Under the pieces are notes generated by a model, which was not told the origin of the DNA, did not search any database, and was given only the letters and a program-made list of their open reading frames with translations. A stretch of DNA of 64,000 nucleotides, from positions 62,001 through 126,000 of the forward strand of contig NZ_JARRCW010000002.1 in the NCBI RefSeq assembly GCF_031501865.1. The letters are read 5' to 3'. The position numbers and the translations under genes were made by a program. Source of the stretch: Pseudovibrio sp. M1P-2-3 (GTDB lineage: Bacteria; Pseudomonadota; Alphaproteobacteria; Rhizobiales; Stappiaceae). This document shows positions 7,898 to 16,846 of the stretch, one piece after another; the first letter of the stretch is position 1; each line of letters starts with the position of its first letter.

Positions 7898-9264
7898 GAA
7901 TCTGGTGTATGGGGCTTTTGATATAGCAGCGTATCGGGTTGAATGTTTGATGCCTAAATCAAGATTTCAACCAATTGGAGATACGCTACCATGGATAAGG
8001 ATAATGTTCTTGATCTTCCCCGTCAAAGAGCTGGTTTTGATGATTCACTGACACAATTGCTGCGTGAAGGAGCGAGGGAGTTGTTGCAGAAAGCTATTGA
8101 AGCCGAACTTCAGTCTGTTCTTGGCAGTTACCAAGGTGAACTTGAAGAGAGTGGTAAAGCTCGAATTGTGCGTAATGGCTACCATCCTGAGCGCGAAATC
8201 CAGACCGGGATTGGCCCCGTTTCAGTGAAGGTACCCAAGGTTCGCGCACGCTCCGGCAAAGCTGTGACATTCCATTCAGCCCTTGTACCTCCTTATGTGC
8301 GCAAGGCTAGAAGTCTGGAAGCCGCCTTACCGTGGCTTTACCTGAAAGGGATTTCAAGCGGTGAGATGGAAGAGGCCTTGAGGGTTCTGGTTGGTCCCGA
8401 GGCGAGTGGTCTTTCTGCCAATACCGTCGCCAGGCTGAAGAGAGAATGGAAGGGCGAGTATGAACACTGGCGTCAGTCTCGTCTGGATCAGGACGAGTGG
8501 GTCTATATCTGGGCGGACGGCATTTACAGCGGCCTGCGGGCAGAAGATGTTAAACTGTGCACCCTTGTTGTGATTGGTGTTAACGCGCTGGGACACAAGA
8601 AGTTTCTTGCTATCGAGGACGGTGTGCGCGAAAGCACGCAGAGCTGGCGGGAGGTGCTGTTAAAGTTGAAAGAGCGTGGCATGAACGCGCCCAAACTGGC
8701 AACCGGTGACGGGGCTATGGGGTTCTGGCTCGCCCTTGACCAAGTCTACAGCACGACCCGCCATCAACGCTGCTGGGTGCATAAGGCAAACAATATCGTG
8801 GGCTACCTGCCCAAGTCTGTGCAGGACAAGGCAAGGGTTGCCCTAAAGGATATTTGGATGGCGCCGACGAAGGCAGAGGCTGAAACGGCTTTTGATCTGT
8901 TTGTTGAACAGTTTGAGGGTAAGTATCCCAAGGCCGTAGAATGCCTTCTCAAGGACCAACACGACCTCCTCACGTTCTATGATTTTCCGCAGATGCATTG
9001 GCAGTCCATCCGCACCTCTAACCCCATTGAATCCACATTCGCTACTATAAGACACCGCACCAAACGCGCTAAGGGGTGCCTGAGCCGCGATGGTATGCTG
9101 CAGATGATGTTCAAACTCGCGCAATGCGCACAGACAAGATGGCGAAAACTACGCGGCTTTGCCGATCTTGGCAAACTCATCACAGGCATCGACTTCAAAG
9201 ATGGAATTGAACAACAACAACCCGATCAGAAAGCTGCTTAAGCAAATGCTCATACACCAGAATT
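7898..9264 (+). mobile_element. IS256-family insertion sequence
   Basis: Imperfect terminal inverted repeats share TCTGGTGTATG (left about 7901-7911, right about 9252-9262 on the complement) around a full-length Mutator-type transposase. No convincing 8-9 bp target duplication is seen: TATAACTG lies to the left and TGACTATA to the right. The flanks may have been rearranged or mutated after insertion. The exact ends are uncertain by a few bases. Confidence 0.75.
7991..9241 (+). CDS. IS256-family transposase (Mutator type)
   Basis: 416 residues, full length for the family. The catalytic triad is visible: Asp in YIWADGIYSGLR, Asp in ATGDGAMGFW and Glu in SNPIESTFATIRHRT, with the conserved CWVHKANNIVGYLPKSVQ between the second Asp and the Glu. 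The start ATG follows GGAGATACGCTACC. No inactivating change was seen, so the element may be active. Confidence 0.93.
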   Translation: MDKDNVLDLPRQRAGFDDSLTQLLREGARELLQKAIEAELQSVLGSYQGELEESGKARIVRNGYHPEREIQTGIGPVSVKVPKVRARSGKAVTFHSALVPPYVRKARSLEAALPWLYLKGISSGEMEEALRVLVGPEASGLSANTVARLKREWKGEYEHWRQSRLDQDEWVYIWADGIYSGLRAEDVKLCTLVVIGVNALGHKKFLAIEDGVRESTQSWREVLLKLKERGMNAPKLATGDGAMGFWLALDQVYSTTRHQRCWVHKANNIVGYLPKSVQDKARVALKDIWMAPTKAEAETAFDLFVEQFEGKYPKAVECLLKDQHDLLTFYDFPQMHWQSIRTSNPIESTFATIRHRTKRAKGCLSRDGMLQMMFKLAQCAQTRWRKLRGFADLGKLITGIDFKDGIEQQQPDQKAA

Positions 9265-9369
9265 GACTATATCTCGAAAAGAGATTATGATCACTCAAAC
9301 AGTTAGCATCGTTATAGAAAGATACCAGCAGTACCAAGCGTTACTTGTGTGTCCCTGCAGATGAGAAAT

Positions 9370-10332
9370 TTATCTACTATTCGAAGGTGGGCTGGTGTGA
9401 ACCATTTTGCTCATTCCCTTATAGATCACATAAGCTGCCAAGACCTTTTGAACATAACCTCTGGTCTCTTTGAAGGGGATAGATTCACACCATATAATCG
9501 CTGCTGTTAAACTCACTCTTGGGTCCCCAAAACGGGTTATCCAATCATCAACATTTGTCCGTCCAGCGTTATAAGCAGCAATGGCGAGCATCATATTGCC
9601 ATTGTAGTATGTGAGAAGGTCTCCAAGGTATTTTGATCCAATCGCCACGTTGTAATCCCCGTTCCCGGCCAATAGATCCATACGCAATCTAGAACCTACG
9701 GAGTTTACAATATCACGCGCAGTTGCTGGCATAACTTGCATTAGTCCAAGTGCACCTGCCGGTGATACTGCAGTAACGTTAAATCGTGACTCTTGCCAAA
9801 TTACAGCCAGCAAGAGAGATAAAGGCACTCGCTTATCCTTCCACAAATAACTCGCATATGGAAATTTTGACGTAATATCTGAATGGAAACGCTTTTCATG
9901 ACTATAGCTTCCAAACTGCCGAGCAAGCGCAGAATAGTATTCGTGGCCAGCTAAGCTTGCCTTATACATATCTGTCTCGGCTAGACTTGGATTTCCAGTT
10001 TGACGTTTTACAAACCCTCGCCAAAAGTATCCTTTTGCTATTGTGTCTGCATTTTTCTCACCATCAATAGAACTGATCATATTCGTAAAATGTACAAGAG
10101 CCCTTTGATTCCAACCGTTTATATATGAGAGAAACCCTTGATAAAATTCATGATCAATCCCGGCAGCCTTTTCAGTAGATGTAAATAGACTAAGGCTTAT
10201 ATATGCCTCCTGAGCTCTACCCTGCTCACTTAACTCCATCGCACGCTCACGAACTTTAAGCCATGACTCATCAGCCCTTGAAGGATAAGAGGCAATCAAT
10301 AGGATATGTAGTGCAAGGATAATATGCTTCAC
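9370..10332 (-). CDS. soluble lytic murein transglycosylase (Slt-type)
   Basis: 320 residues with a signal peptide (mature from about residue 21). A helical-repeat region (about 25-160) is followed by a C-terminal lysozyme-like SLT domain: IWQESRFN with catalytic Glu181, VSPAGALGLMQVMPATA, then NVAIGSKYLGDLL, AIAAYNAG and the late ESIPFKETRGYV. It cleaves the glycan strand to 1,6-anhydro-muropeptides in the periplasm. At 320 residues it is about half the size of E. coli Slt70. Transglycosylases of this kind usually accompany type IV secretion genes, opening the wall for the channel. It overlaps the upstream gene by 4 bp. Confidence 0.9.
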   Translation of the reverse strand: MKHIILALHILLIASYPSRADESWLKVRERAMELSEQGRAQEAYISLSLFTSTEKAAGIDHEFYQGFLSYINGWNQRALVHFTNMISSIDGEKNADTIAKGYFWRGFVKRQTGNPSLAETDMYKASLAGHEYYSALARQFGSYSHEKRFHSDITSKFPYASYLWKDKRVPLSLLLAVIWQESRFNVTAVSPAGALGLMQVMPATARDIVNSVGSRLRMDLLAGNGDYNVAIGSKYLGDLLTYYNGNMMLAIAAYNAGRTNVDDWITRFGDPRVSLTAAIIWCESIPFKETRGYVQKVLAAYVIYKGMSKMVHTSPPSNSR

Positions 10333-10964
10333 AAGGTTGCAAATACTGTGTGATTCAGACTAAATACCTCTTCTTCAATAACAAGATGCGAAAGAGATAG
10401 TATGTCCATAGCTGATACGTCTCCCTGTATGAACATACCGTTACTCTCAGCAACTACGTCTGCTATGTTTGACAGTAATACTTTAACATCACCAGTATGT
10501 GTCTGATAATTGCTAAGTCTTGTTTTGATAAATTCTTCGATCAAAGAGTATAAATACAATTTATTTTCGTCTGCTTCTTGATGGTATGCAGAGAACGTTA
10601 TTGCCTCGACAGTAAATAAAAATACCTCTCTGTAGAGAGCCCCAAGACCATATGGACGATAATCTGAATATTTGTAGAGCGCATGGGCAATACTGCGCGC
10701 ACATAACTTTGTGACCTGTGAATGGTCGACTTTCTTGGACTTAAGGTCATTCCCAACTGCCAACACTATGGTTTCACGACCATTATCCAATATACCAAGA
10801 TCTTCCCACTCTTCATCTTGGTAAGTTTCAAAGACTTCACTGTATGGAGATGCAACAGATACTAGTGAAATACCAAGTATGTTTGTATCAATAATCATAT
10901 CATTCAGGGCAGCGTTTACTAACCTAAGATCCTTACTTAAGCTTTGTTTTTGTGTCTCTAACAT
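10329..10964 (-). CDS. hypothetical protein coupled to transglycosylase
   Basis: 211 residues, soluble and acidic, without signal peptide or membrane segment. It is mostly alpha-helical, with an unexplained conserved-looking AVGNDLKSKKVDHSQVTKL region. Its stop overlaps the transglycosylase start by 4 bp, so the two are very likely translated together; it may be a cytoplasmic partner or regulator. Family not recognised. A 406-bp AT-rich spacer lies upstream. Confidence 0.6.
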   Translation of the reverse strand: MLETQKQSLSKDLRLVNAALNDMIIDTNILGISLVSVASPYSEVFETYQDEEWEDLGILDNGRETIVLAVGNDLKSKKVDHSQVTKLCARSIAHALYKYSDYRPYGLGALYREVFLFTVEAITFSAYHQEADENKLYLYSLIEEFIKTRLSNYQTHTGDVKVLLSNIADVVAESNGMFIQGDVSAMDILSLSHLVIEEEVFSLNHTVFATL

Positions 10965-11370
10965 CAGACATTAACCTATTCGTAGTTACAATTGTACCCA
11001 TATCAATCAGAAAGCGAGTTTGTGGCTTCTAGCTCATTTTTTAGCCACAAAAAAGATTTATTTAAAAATTTACCTTAAAGGCCAAGCCCCCTACCACTTT
11101 CGTTTAAAAGAAAGTTACCTAGAATATTTGCAAGTTTCATTATAAACTTTTACGTGTTTTTTTATTTTTTTTTACACAGTTAGAAAAATGAGACTTGGAT
11201 ACGTGTTCATACCTATCTACTGAGTTCACTAACAATATATCATGATGCGATGTGGCAATAACATGACTATCCTATTCAGGTTATCTTTCTATCCTATTCA
11301 GAATAAAACTTGCTTTATCAAAAATATTATTAGGAGTATGCTGTGAAGAAATGAGATAAAGGTACCCTAA
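10965..11370. other. AT-rich divergent spacer
   Basis: 406 bp between divergent genes. No plausible gene was seen. It contains T/A-rich tracts around 11,155-11,175, a short hairpin at about 11,097-11,116 (ACTTTC...GAAAGT), and the tandem CTATCCTATTCAG sites listed separately. It probably holds promoters for both directions. Confidence 0.5.
11267..11301. promoter_or_regulatory. tandem 13-bp direct repeat CTATCCTATTCAG
   Basis: Identical 13-mers occur at 11267-11279 and 11289-11301, centres 22 bp apart (about two helical turns), 70 bp before the ADP-ribosyltransferase-like gene. Both contain the TATCCTA core of the element-wide motif. The spacing suits two dimers bound on one DNA face. Confidence 0.55.
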
Positions 11371-11991
11371 ATGATCAATGCACGGCATGGAAGCCAACGA
11401 TGGAAATCACCACCAGAAGTTAAGCGCCCGAAGGGGGGGAGAGCTGAAGCGGGACCGGGTATATACCTTACAAATTTACTTGAGCGCGCCATGACATACG
11501 CTACAGGCAGCGGTGCATGCATGCATTTAGGTATCTCACCCAACCTTGTTCTGACCAAAGACGTTCACATTGAACCGCAGGATGCGCTTTCTTTTCTGCG
11601 TAAGACCAGAGGTATAAAAGAGCGGTCTCACTTGGAAGATGACATTCGCTATGAAATAGGTGGAAGTAGAGAGAACCGACAATCAATAAGCCTTGAACAA
11701 ATTATAAACCTATTTGTTAACTCTGATAACTGCATTGGAGAAAAGGCCCTTTCTTTGAATAGTTTTATTCTAGAAAAGGGTGCTCATGCTTCCCTACAAT
11801 GGATTTCAGGTAAAGAGGATTGGCTGGTTGTCCATGACCCAGAGATTATTACGTCACACGAACGGGTTCTTTCAAAAGATTTAGATCTGTATCAAGCACA
11901 ATTGCCTTGCTTTCGAGATCAGATTACCCAGTACACGAAAACGTACGATGGAAATGAAGGACAACGAAGGACATGTAGGCCAGTCCCATGA
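11371..11991 (+). CDS. ADP-ribosyltransferase-like protein (tentative)
   Basis: 206 residues, no signal peptide. The N-terminus reads RHGSQRW, then GPGIYLTNLLERAMTYA at residues about 28-44. This His-Gly-Ser...Gly-x-Gly-Ile-Tyr-Leu-Thr...Ala...Tyr-Ala layout is the hallmark of ADP-ribosyltransferase folds (PARP-like and DUF3990-like proteins). A later acidic region could supply the third catalytic residue but I cannot place it. If correct, it could be a toxin or a substrate of the Dot/Icm-type system. An AAAGG lies 8 nt before the ATG. The gene ends inside the next one (ATGA overlap) and is preceded by tandem 13-bp operator-like repeats. Confidence 0.5.
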   Translation: MINARHGSQRWKSPPEVKRPKGGRAEAGPGIYLTNLLERAMTYATGSGACMHLGISPNLVLTKDVHIEPQDALSFLRKTRGIKERSHLEDDIRYEIGGSRENRQSISLEQIINLFVNSDNCIGEKALSLNSFILEKGAHASLQWISGKEDWLVVHDPEIITSHERVLSKDLDLYQAQLPCFRDQITQYTKTYDGNEGQRRTCRPVP

Positions 11992-13022
11992 ATATTACAC
12001 GTAGGTCCATCACAATTGGCGCCATCTCATCAATGCCTTTGATGGCACCCTCTAGCACTATTGCCCAAACACTGCTACAGCCCAACTTAACTGGCAAAGA
12101 CAAGGCATACATTCGATATGCAACACATGGTAACTTTGCAGTTCCGCTAAACCCGTTACGTTACAAAAGCACATTAGGAGGTCAGTATATTATTTTTTGC
12201 CCACTCCCTGATACAGGGGCGGCTACCAACATAATAGTATTTTCCCACTCATTACTTTCGGATCCTCTGGCATATAAGGACTTGTTATGGCATTGGGCGT
12301 CCCATGGGTTCACTGTTATTGCCCCTATTCATGATGACTCTCTCTTGAGCAGAGGCGTTACGCTCCGGGAAAGATCCCACTTATCTGTGCCAGATTGGAA
12401 ACTTAAGCAGCTCTTGACCGATCAATCATCATGGTATGACCGTACCCGCGCTTGCTCGGACATTCTAAATATGATTAGCGAGTTTGAAAAAGTAACAAAC
12501 TGCGAAATTAAGACGGATAGGCCAATAATTGCCGGGCATGGATTTGGCGCCTTTATATCTCAACTCATCGCGGGGGCTAAAACCAGCAATATGCCTGATG
12601 ACACGACCAGGTATTACAATCCAAACTTCCGGGTTAAGCTCTTTCTCTCACCGTTTGGAAACGGCATGTTAAACTTGGATGAGACTTCTTGGCATCCAGT
12701 TGAGGGACCAACTCTTTCTGTTGTACCTGAAGAGAGCGACAATGTCTTCAAGACTGATGTCAACAGCCGCACTCAATTGTTTAAAATGGCAAGTAACAGC
12801 TACCATCATTTGGCAGTTCTAAAGGGCAAGTCTTCATCGAGGTATATCCAACAATTGACTGAACTTAACTCCAATGAAAACCAAATGATTGTTGGGACGA
12901 AAGCATTAACAGCTGCCTTTATTCGAGCCTATGGAGCTTATGACGCAGATAGTTTTTCACATATGCGGTTTAATTTTTTCCAAAATCAGTCACTTGGAAA
13001 AATTATTGAAAGAAGACGCTGA
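11988..13022 (+). CDS. exported alpha/beta-hydrolase-fold protein lacking nucleophile
   Basis: 344 residues. The N-terminus has a twin-arginine-like signal (RRSITIGAIS..., hydrophobic stretch, likely cleavage near TIAQ-T). The body matches the dienelactone hydrolase/acyl-hydrolase type: FSHSLLSDPLAYKDLLWHWASHGF, IAPIHDDS, then IIAGHGFGAF at about 180-189. In active enzymes this elbow is G-x-S-x-G; here the nucleophile position (residue 185) is Gly, encoded GGA. A late His candidate is in YHHLAV. It is therefore probably not a classical serine hydrolase but a binding or regulatory protein. It overlaps the ADP-ribosyltransferase-like gene by 4 bp. Confidence 0.65.
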   Translation: MNITRRSITIGAISSMPLMAPSSTIAQTLLQPNLTGKDKAYIRYATHGNFAVPLNPLRYKSTLGGQYIIFCPLPDTGAATNIIVFSHSLLSDPLAYKDLLWHWASHGFTVIAPIHDDSLLSRGVTLRERSHLSVPDWKLKQLLTDQSSWYDRTRACSDILNMISEFEKVTNCEIKTDRPIIAGHGFGAFISQLIAGAKTSNMPDDTTRYYNPNFRVKLFLSPFGNGMLNLDETSWHPVEGPTLSVVPEESDNVFKTDVNSRTQLFKMASNSYHHLAVLKGKSSSRYIQQLTELNSNENQMIVGTKALTAAFIRAYGAYDADSFSHMRFNFFQNQSLGKIIERRR

Positions 13023-13180
13023 TGCCCCCCCCCTCTTTTGTTCCCCACAAGGCGTGCTCGTAATCGGTCACGTTGGTACATCATTTCAATTTTAAAGCGT
13101 ATTTTCATGCTCATAAAGTATCTATTCAAAGCCTTACTTCCCAATTCAAACTGTCGGAATACGTCATACCCATTTTATAT

Positions 13181-14080
13181 TCAGCGCTGCATTCTTTGGG
13201 TTAAGTCCAATAAGGCGTCAACACTGGCAGTTGGTTCCCCAAAATAGCTTTGGTACTGATGTGGTTCAACTGTTTTAACATTGCCCTCCACCTTCTTAAG
13301 CCATAACCATAAATTACTATCTTTAATCATCCCTTTTGCGACAGTCGCCGGCCGGCCAGGCCCGCCTGCGTCCGCGACACAATCGCTACCTTCCGGAAGT
13401 CGATCGTCACGTTTCATTGTCTCCAGCTTCATATTTTTTGAATGGATAACCGATGTTCTGCATGAACGTGACAACTCACGATGAACTTCCCCCTTCCAGC
13501 GGTCCAAATACATACGTTCTATGTAATCAGCCGCAGTTTGCGCGCTCTCATAACCAGATGCATAAGCCATCTTTCTCCACTCAGAACGATACTTGCCGCC
13601 AATAGTAAATGTTGCCTCTCCTGAAATCAGGCCATGCGCTAATGTGGCAAATGTGGAAGCAAAAGCCTTCTCAGGCTCACTAACACCTTCATCAAGACAA
13701 TGGGCTGCGTGATATAGCAATAACCATGCTTGCACATCGTGTAAGGGAGCGCGCAAGTTCATTGGGAGGGAACTGTTGCCCATCTGATTGGCAACATATT
13801 CCCCGTTGATTTGATCAGAGGGAGGCGCAATAACACAGGCACGTTTTCCTGATGTATAGTCCATGGTCCACGCAACTCCCATAGGTTCACTGTGTCCCTT
13901 TAAGAACTGAACATCCGCTATATTACAAAACTCATTTGTTTTTGAACACAAACCATTAGAAGCCTGTTGCCAAAAGTCTAAAGTATCATGTGTACGTGTG
14001 GTCACAACAATATCAATATTCTTTGTTTGCTCCATTCCGGTTATTAATTGGAGTGCAAGAAGAATGACCTCAAAACTCAT
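13181..14080 (-). CDS. hypothetical protein with His-rich centre
   Basis: 299 residues. The N-terminus is hydrophobic (a weak signal or anchor), followed by a domain with several cysteines (about 43-52 and 82). The central LLLYHAAHCLDEG followed by EPEKAFASTFATLAHGLISG resembles metalloprotease-like proteins, with two His, then Glu and a second His further on, but a canonical HExxH is absent. The C-terminal third is basic. It is the last gene of a five-gene minus-strand cassette (15948 to 13181). Family not recognised. Confidence 0.6.
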   Translation of the reverse strand: MSFEVILLALQLITGMEQTKNIDIVVTTRTHDTLDFWQQASNGLCSKTNEFCNIADVQFLKGHSEPMGVAWTMDYTSGKRACVIAPPSDQINGEYVANQMGNSSLPMNLRAPLHDVQAWLLLYHAAHCLDEGVSEPEKAFASTFATLAHGLISGEATFTIGGKYRSEWRKMAYASGYESAQTAADYIERMYLDRWKGEVHRELSRSCRTSVIHSKNMKLETMKRDDRLPEGSDCVADAGGPGRPATVAKGMIKDSNLWLWLKKVEGNVKTVEPHQYQSYFGEPTASVDALLDLTQRMQR

Positions 14081-14091
14081 ATTATTTGACC

Positions 14092-14457
14092 TTAATTAAA
14101 TTTGATATATGGATAAAAAAGCAGCCCAATTAACAAAAACATATATGAGACAAGAACCACGATCTTTATAAAGTCACGCTCGGCAAACCGTGTGGCCGGT
14201 TGCTTACACAAACATGCCTCAATTGCGTTTATGGCCTTCAATTCTGTTTCAATTGGAAGATAAATGCTTTTGCGTGTCCAGACCTGCTTCGGGAAAATAG
14301 GAAGATCATGCAAATGGTCTTTCATTTGCCCCTCTTCACTCTCCTTATATAAACAGGACCGTCCTAGCCCCTTTCTTTCATAGTATACACCCCAAATACG
14401 AAATCCAAATGTCTGTTCCATATGTTCAGGACAAGCTATATATGCAAAGTCAGCCAT
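14092..14457 (-). CDS. small tail-anchored membrane protein
   Basis: 121 residues. The N-terminal soluble part has three cysteines. One strong hydrophobic helix lies at the extreme C-terminus (about 99-118, IVVLVSYMFLLIGLLFYPYI), which suggests tail anchoring in the inner membrane with the rest in the cytoplasm. Its start overlaps the end of the upstream gene by 8 bp. No family recognised; it is a member of the 13.2-15.9 kb cassette. Confidence 0.55.
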   Translation of the reverse strand: MADFAYIACPEHMEQTFGFRIWGVYYERKGLGRSCLYKESEEGQMKDHLHDLPIFPKQVWTRKSIYLPIETELKAINAIEACLCKQPATRFAERDFIKIVVLVSYMFLLIGLLFYPYIKFN

Positions 14458-14965
14458 GTTGATCCGTTCTTGCGACTTCTAGACCTACATAAAGTGCCAG
14501 CGATGCAATTGATGTCTCAATCAGCCACGAAAATAACCCTTCGGTATCAAAACTCGTTTTTATATATTGTAGAGCACTCGTTCCGATCTCTTCCATTTGC
14601 AGCTCTCTTTTGCAGTGTTGCCACAATACATCCGTTAGCAATGAAGCTGATGAGCCCACCAGTATGGGTGAGAACCTGGACATAGTGTGGATCCTTTTGA
14701 TCCGTTCATCCATTTGCCGTGGCCATAGGCCAAGGATTTTGAGTATCAATCGGCTCTCACCACCGTCCCGAATGGCGCGGATACTTATATCCTTCAAGTG
14801 TTCATGAGTGAAAAGAAGGGACAACTTATTCTCACTTAAATGCTGGTTGGTAATGGCTGAGACAATAGAATAAGGACAAGCTAATTGTATTTTCCGTGTT
14901 ATTTTATTTGCCAAGACTTCAAAGGAGCCAGTCTCACAATTCTTGAATTTCACATAACTCACCAA
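14450..14965 (-). CDS. hypothetical protein
   Basis: 171 residues. The N-terminal half is mixed alpha/beta, and a hydrophobic stretch near the C-terminus (about 143-162) may be a membrane-associated helix. It overlaps the following tail-anchored protein gene by 8 bp, so the two products are probably made in equal amounts. Family not recognised. Confidence 0.5.
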   Translation of the reverse strand: MVSYVKFKNCETGSFEVLANKITRKIQLACPYSIVSAITNQHLSENKLSLLFTHEHLKDISIRAIRDGGESRLILKILGLWPRQMDERIKRIHTMSRFSPILVGSSASLLTDVLWQHCKRELQMEEIGTSALQYIKTSFDTEGLFSWLIETSIASLALYVGLEVARTDQHG

Positions 14966-14992
14966 GCATCCCCTCCTACTTGGCCGTTCAAA

Positions 14993-15733
14993 TTATGGGA
15001 CATAATTGAGCTGTCCACCAGTTTGCTTAAATGACTGAAATCGAGGCTTTCCAAAAACCAGCTCCAATAGACTTTTTGGTACCTTTTGTACTTCAAGGTT
15101 TCGATCTCTAATAAATACATTATCGCACCCCAATAGGGTCAAGAGAGCAATGATTAGTACTGTTTCACGTGAGCCTTCCTCTACAATTATTCGTGCTTGA
15201 TTTTCACTTTTCGTGGCCACAATGGCATCTTGAAAGCCCCTGGGAACCGAGAAGTTTAAAGATGCCAAAATACGATCAAAGCTCTCCTCAGCAACATTGG
15301 AATAAAACTCGCGTGCATTATAGGCTGCACCGCTCAAATATGCAGTATCAAGACTTCCCAGAACCATACTATGCCCCAAGACCTCACCCAGCTTCCAAAC
15401 GGGGAACATCATTGTCCTCTCGCCGTTCTGAGGAGTGTTAAAAATCAAACAACCACTTATTCCGGAGGGTCCATTGGGAGCATGACGCGGAGCAAGTCCC
15501 CATTCAAGCCATAGAACCTGATCTCCTTTGGGTACACTTATTTTATCTAAGTTGCATTCAATTATTCTGGGATTATGGGTGATGATCTGCCAAACTCTTT
15601 CGCAGTGCTCAAACCCAATATGTATCTTATCTGCGCGCTGCATCAAATACTGCAGCTGAATAAACTCTTCAAATCCGCCTCCTTCCCTCAATCGGGTGGC
15701 GAGTTGATCGAAAAGCGGAAATGTATAAGGCAT
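14993..15733 (-). CDS. hypothetical protein
   Basis: 246 residues, soluble, no signal peptide. The central region WLEWGLAPRHAPNGPSGISGCLIF is glycine/proline-rich, and RETVLIIALLTLLGCDN (about 193-209) is a buried hydrophobic helix. The end is a basic region with GKPRFQSFKQTGGQL. This C-terminus resembles the tail of plasmid or phage proteins of unknown role, but I cannot name it. Its ATG overlaps the stop of the DksA/TraR-like gene by 1 bp, so it is translationally coupled. Confidence 0.55.
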   Translation of the reverse strand: MPYTFPLFDQLATRLREGGGFEEFIQLQYLMQRADKIHIGFEHCERVWQIITHNPRIIECNLDKISVPKGDQVLWLEWGLAPRHAPNGPSGISGCLIFNTPQNGERTMMFPVWKLGEVLGHSMVLGSLDTAYLSGAAYNAREFYSNVAEESFDRILASLNFSVPRGFQDAIVATKSENQARIIVEEGSRETVLIIALLTLLGCDNVFIRDRNLEVQKVPKSLLELVFGKPRFQSFKQTGGQLNYVP

Positions 15734-15948
15734 TATCTATATAGCCTCTTTTGCCTTTCTTTGTCTCGTTCACATTCCATACATCTGATTGCATTTGGTG
15801 CAGCCCTGCGGCGATCAAGACCAATTGGTTCTTCGCAGTCCCGGCAATGTTTATGAGAACTATGCGTTCTTAGCTGGGTTTGAATAGACCGAATTTCGTT
15901 GTTGCGAATATTCTCAACATATGACTGCGCAAAATCTACATTATCCAT
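15733..15948 (-). CDS. DksA/TraR-family zinc-finger protein
   Basis: 71 residues, the size of plasmid- and phage-encoded TraR. The C-terminal C4 zinc finger is clear: C35-x2-C38, then C56-x2-C59, with the family's PIGLDRRRAAPNAIRC spacing. TraR-like proteins bind the RNA polymerase secondary channel and mimic DksA plus ppGpp to reset transcription. As first gene of a five-gene unit it may regulate the element or its host. An acidic N-terminal helix precedes the finger. Confidence 0.85.
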   Translation of the reverse strand: MDNVDFAQSYVENIRNNEIRSIQTQLRTHSSHKHCRDCEEPIGLDRRRAAPNAIRCMECERDKERQKRLYR

Positions 15949-16026
15949 ACTAGATCCATATTTAGATTAAAACAGGTCATATCACGCTATGAGCTTATCC
16001 ATATTAAGTCAAGAAGCTATGATAAT

Positions 16027-16034
16027 TATAGGAT
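16027..16034. promoter_or_regulatory. single TATAGGAT motif
   Basis: TATAGGAT lies about 105 bp upstream of the 16138 gene, in the divergent spacer with the DksA/TraR-like gene. It is a single copy, weaker evidence than the tandem sites. Confidence 0.3.
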
Positions 16035-16137
16035 GGCAGGAAATAAATTCCTATGGGAATAAAAATAGGTTGAAGCTTGCAGTCATAGCTTTCAGTGTCA
16101 TATTACATTTCGAACTCTTATAGCGGGCATATAGTTA

Positions 16138-16707
16138 ATGGATCCTATTCAAAAAGCTCTTGGGCGGAGTACTAAAGGTGCTGCAAAACGATCATATCTT
16201 CAGGATTTAAACGAGATCTTGACAACTTATTATGGTTTGGATTACGGAGCCATCTCTCAACAAGCTCTGTTAATGGGTGAGGACGAACTTCGAAATGCAA
16301 GGGATTCCAAAATAAAACCCAGTATTTTTGCAGGTGAGTTAGCTGAACGGTTGGCATTGATGAGTGTCTCTCATTCTCAAAAATACGCTCCAACCTATAA
16401 TAAGCTTAAACTTGCTGCAGTCTATTATGCCCGTCACGAGAATAAATGGAATCTGGGATTAAAAGCAACGCCCATCCGTCAAGAATTGAACGGGGTAAGT
16501 GTTCTGAAGCCACACGTAACTAATAAACAGATTGGATTTGCAGTTCACCACTATCCTGGTGCTCAACTGCAATATGGGATTAAAATTTCCACACCTGAGG
16601 GCAATAATAACAAACCTGATACTTACTTTGGCCCTGACATTGATCAGGCAATTGCGTCCATGGAACTTGCATTAAAACCGTCCTCCCGGCCCTCTCATAA
16701 GTTGTGA
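16138..16707 (+). CDS. hypothetical protein
   Basis: 189 residues, soluble. The N-terminal half is helical and charged; the C-terminal half contains AVHHYPGAQLQYGIKIS and a Lys/Pro-rich tail. No catalytic motif or known domain seen. The start ATG at 16138 has only a weak ribosome binding site. It stands alone between the DksA/TraR cassette and a convergent two-gene minus-strand unit. A CCGAAA...TTTCGG hairpin follows the stop at 16720-16740. Confidence 0.5.
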   Translation: MDPIQKALGRSTKGAAKRSYLQDLNEILTTYYGLDYGAISQQALLMGEDELRNARDSKIKPSIFAGELAERLALMSVSHSQKYAPTYNKLKLAAVYYARHENKWNLGLKATPIRQELNGVSVLKPHVTNKQIGFAVHHYPGAQLQYGIKISTPEGNNNKPDTYFGPDIDQAIASMELALKPSSRPSHKL

Positions 16708-16846
16708 CTACTCCTTGCCCCGAAAGAAGAGGAGTTTCGGAAAATTTGGTTAACCGTTGATATCTGGTTGGCGCACACCAAAGGGGCATGTTGTAAGATG
16801 CATACACAGGATATCGTGGATTTCATAGTACACTTGAGTCAAGCCT

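Noticed and set aside
13038-13247. A 69-codon basic plus-strand frame.
   Set aside because: It overlaps the 3' end of the 13181 gene, has low-complexity composition and no ribosome binding site.
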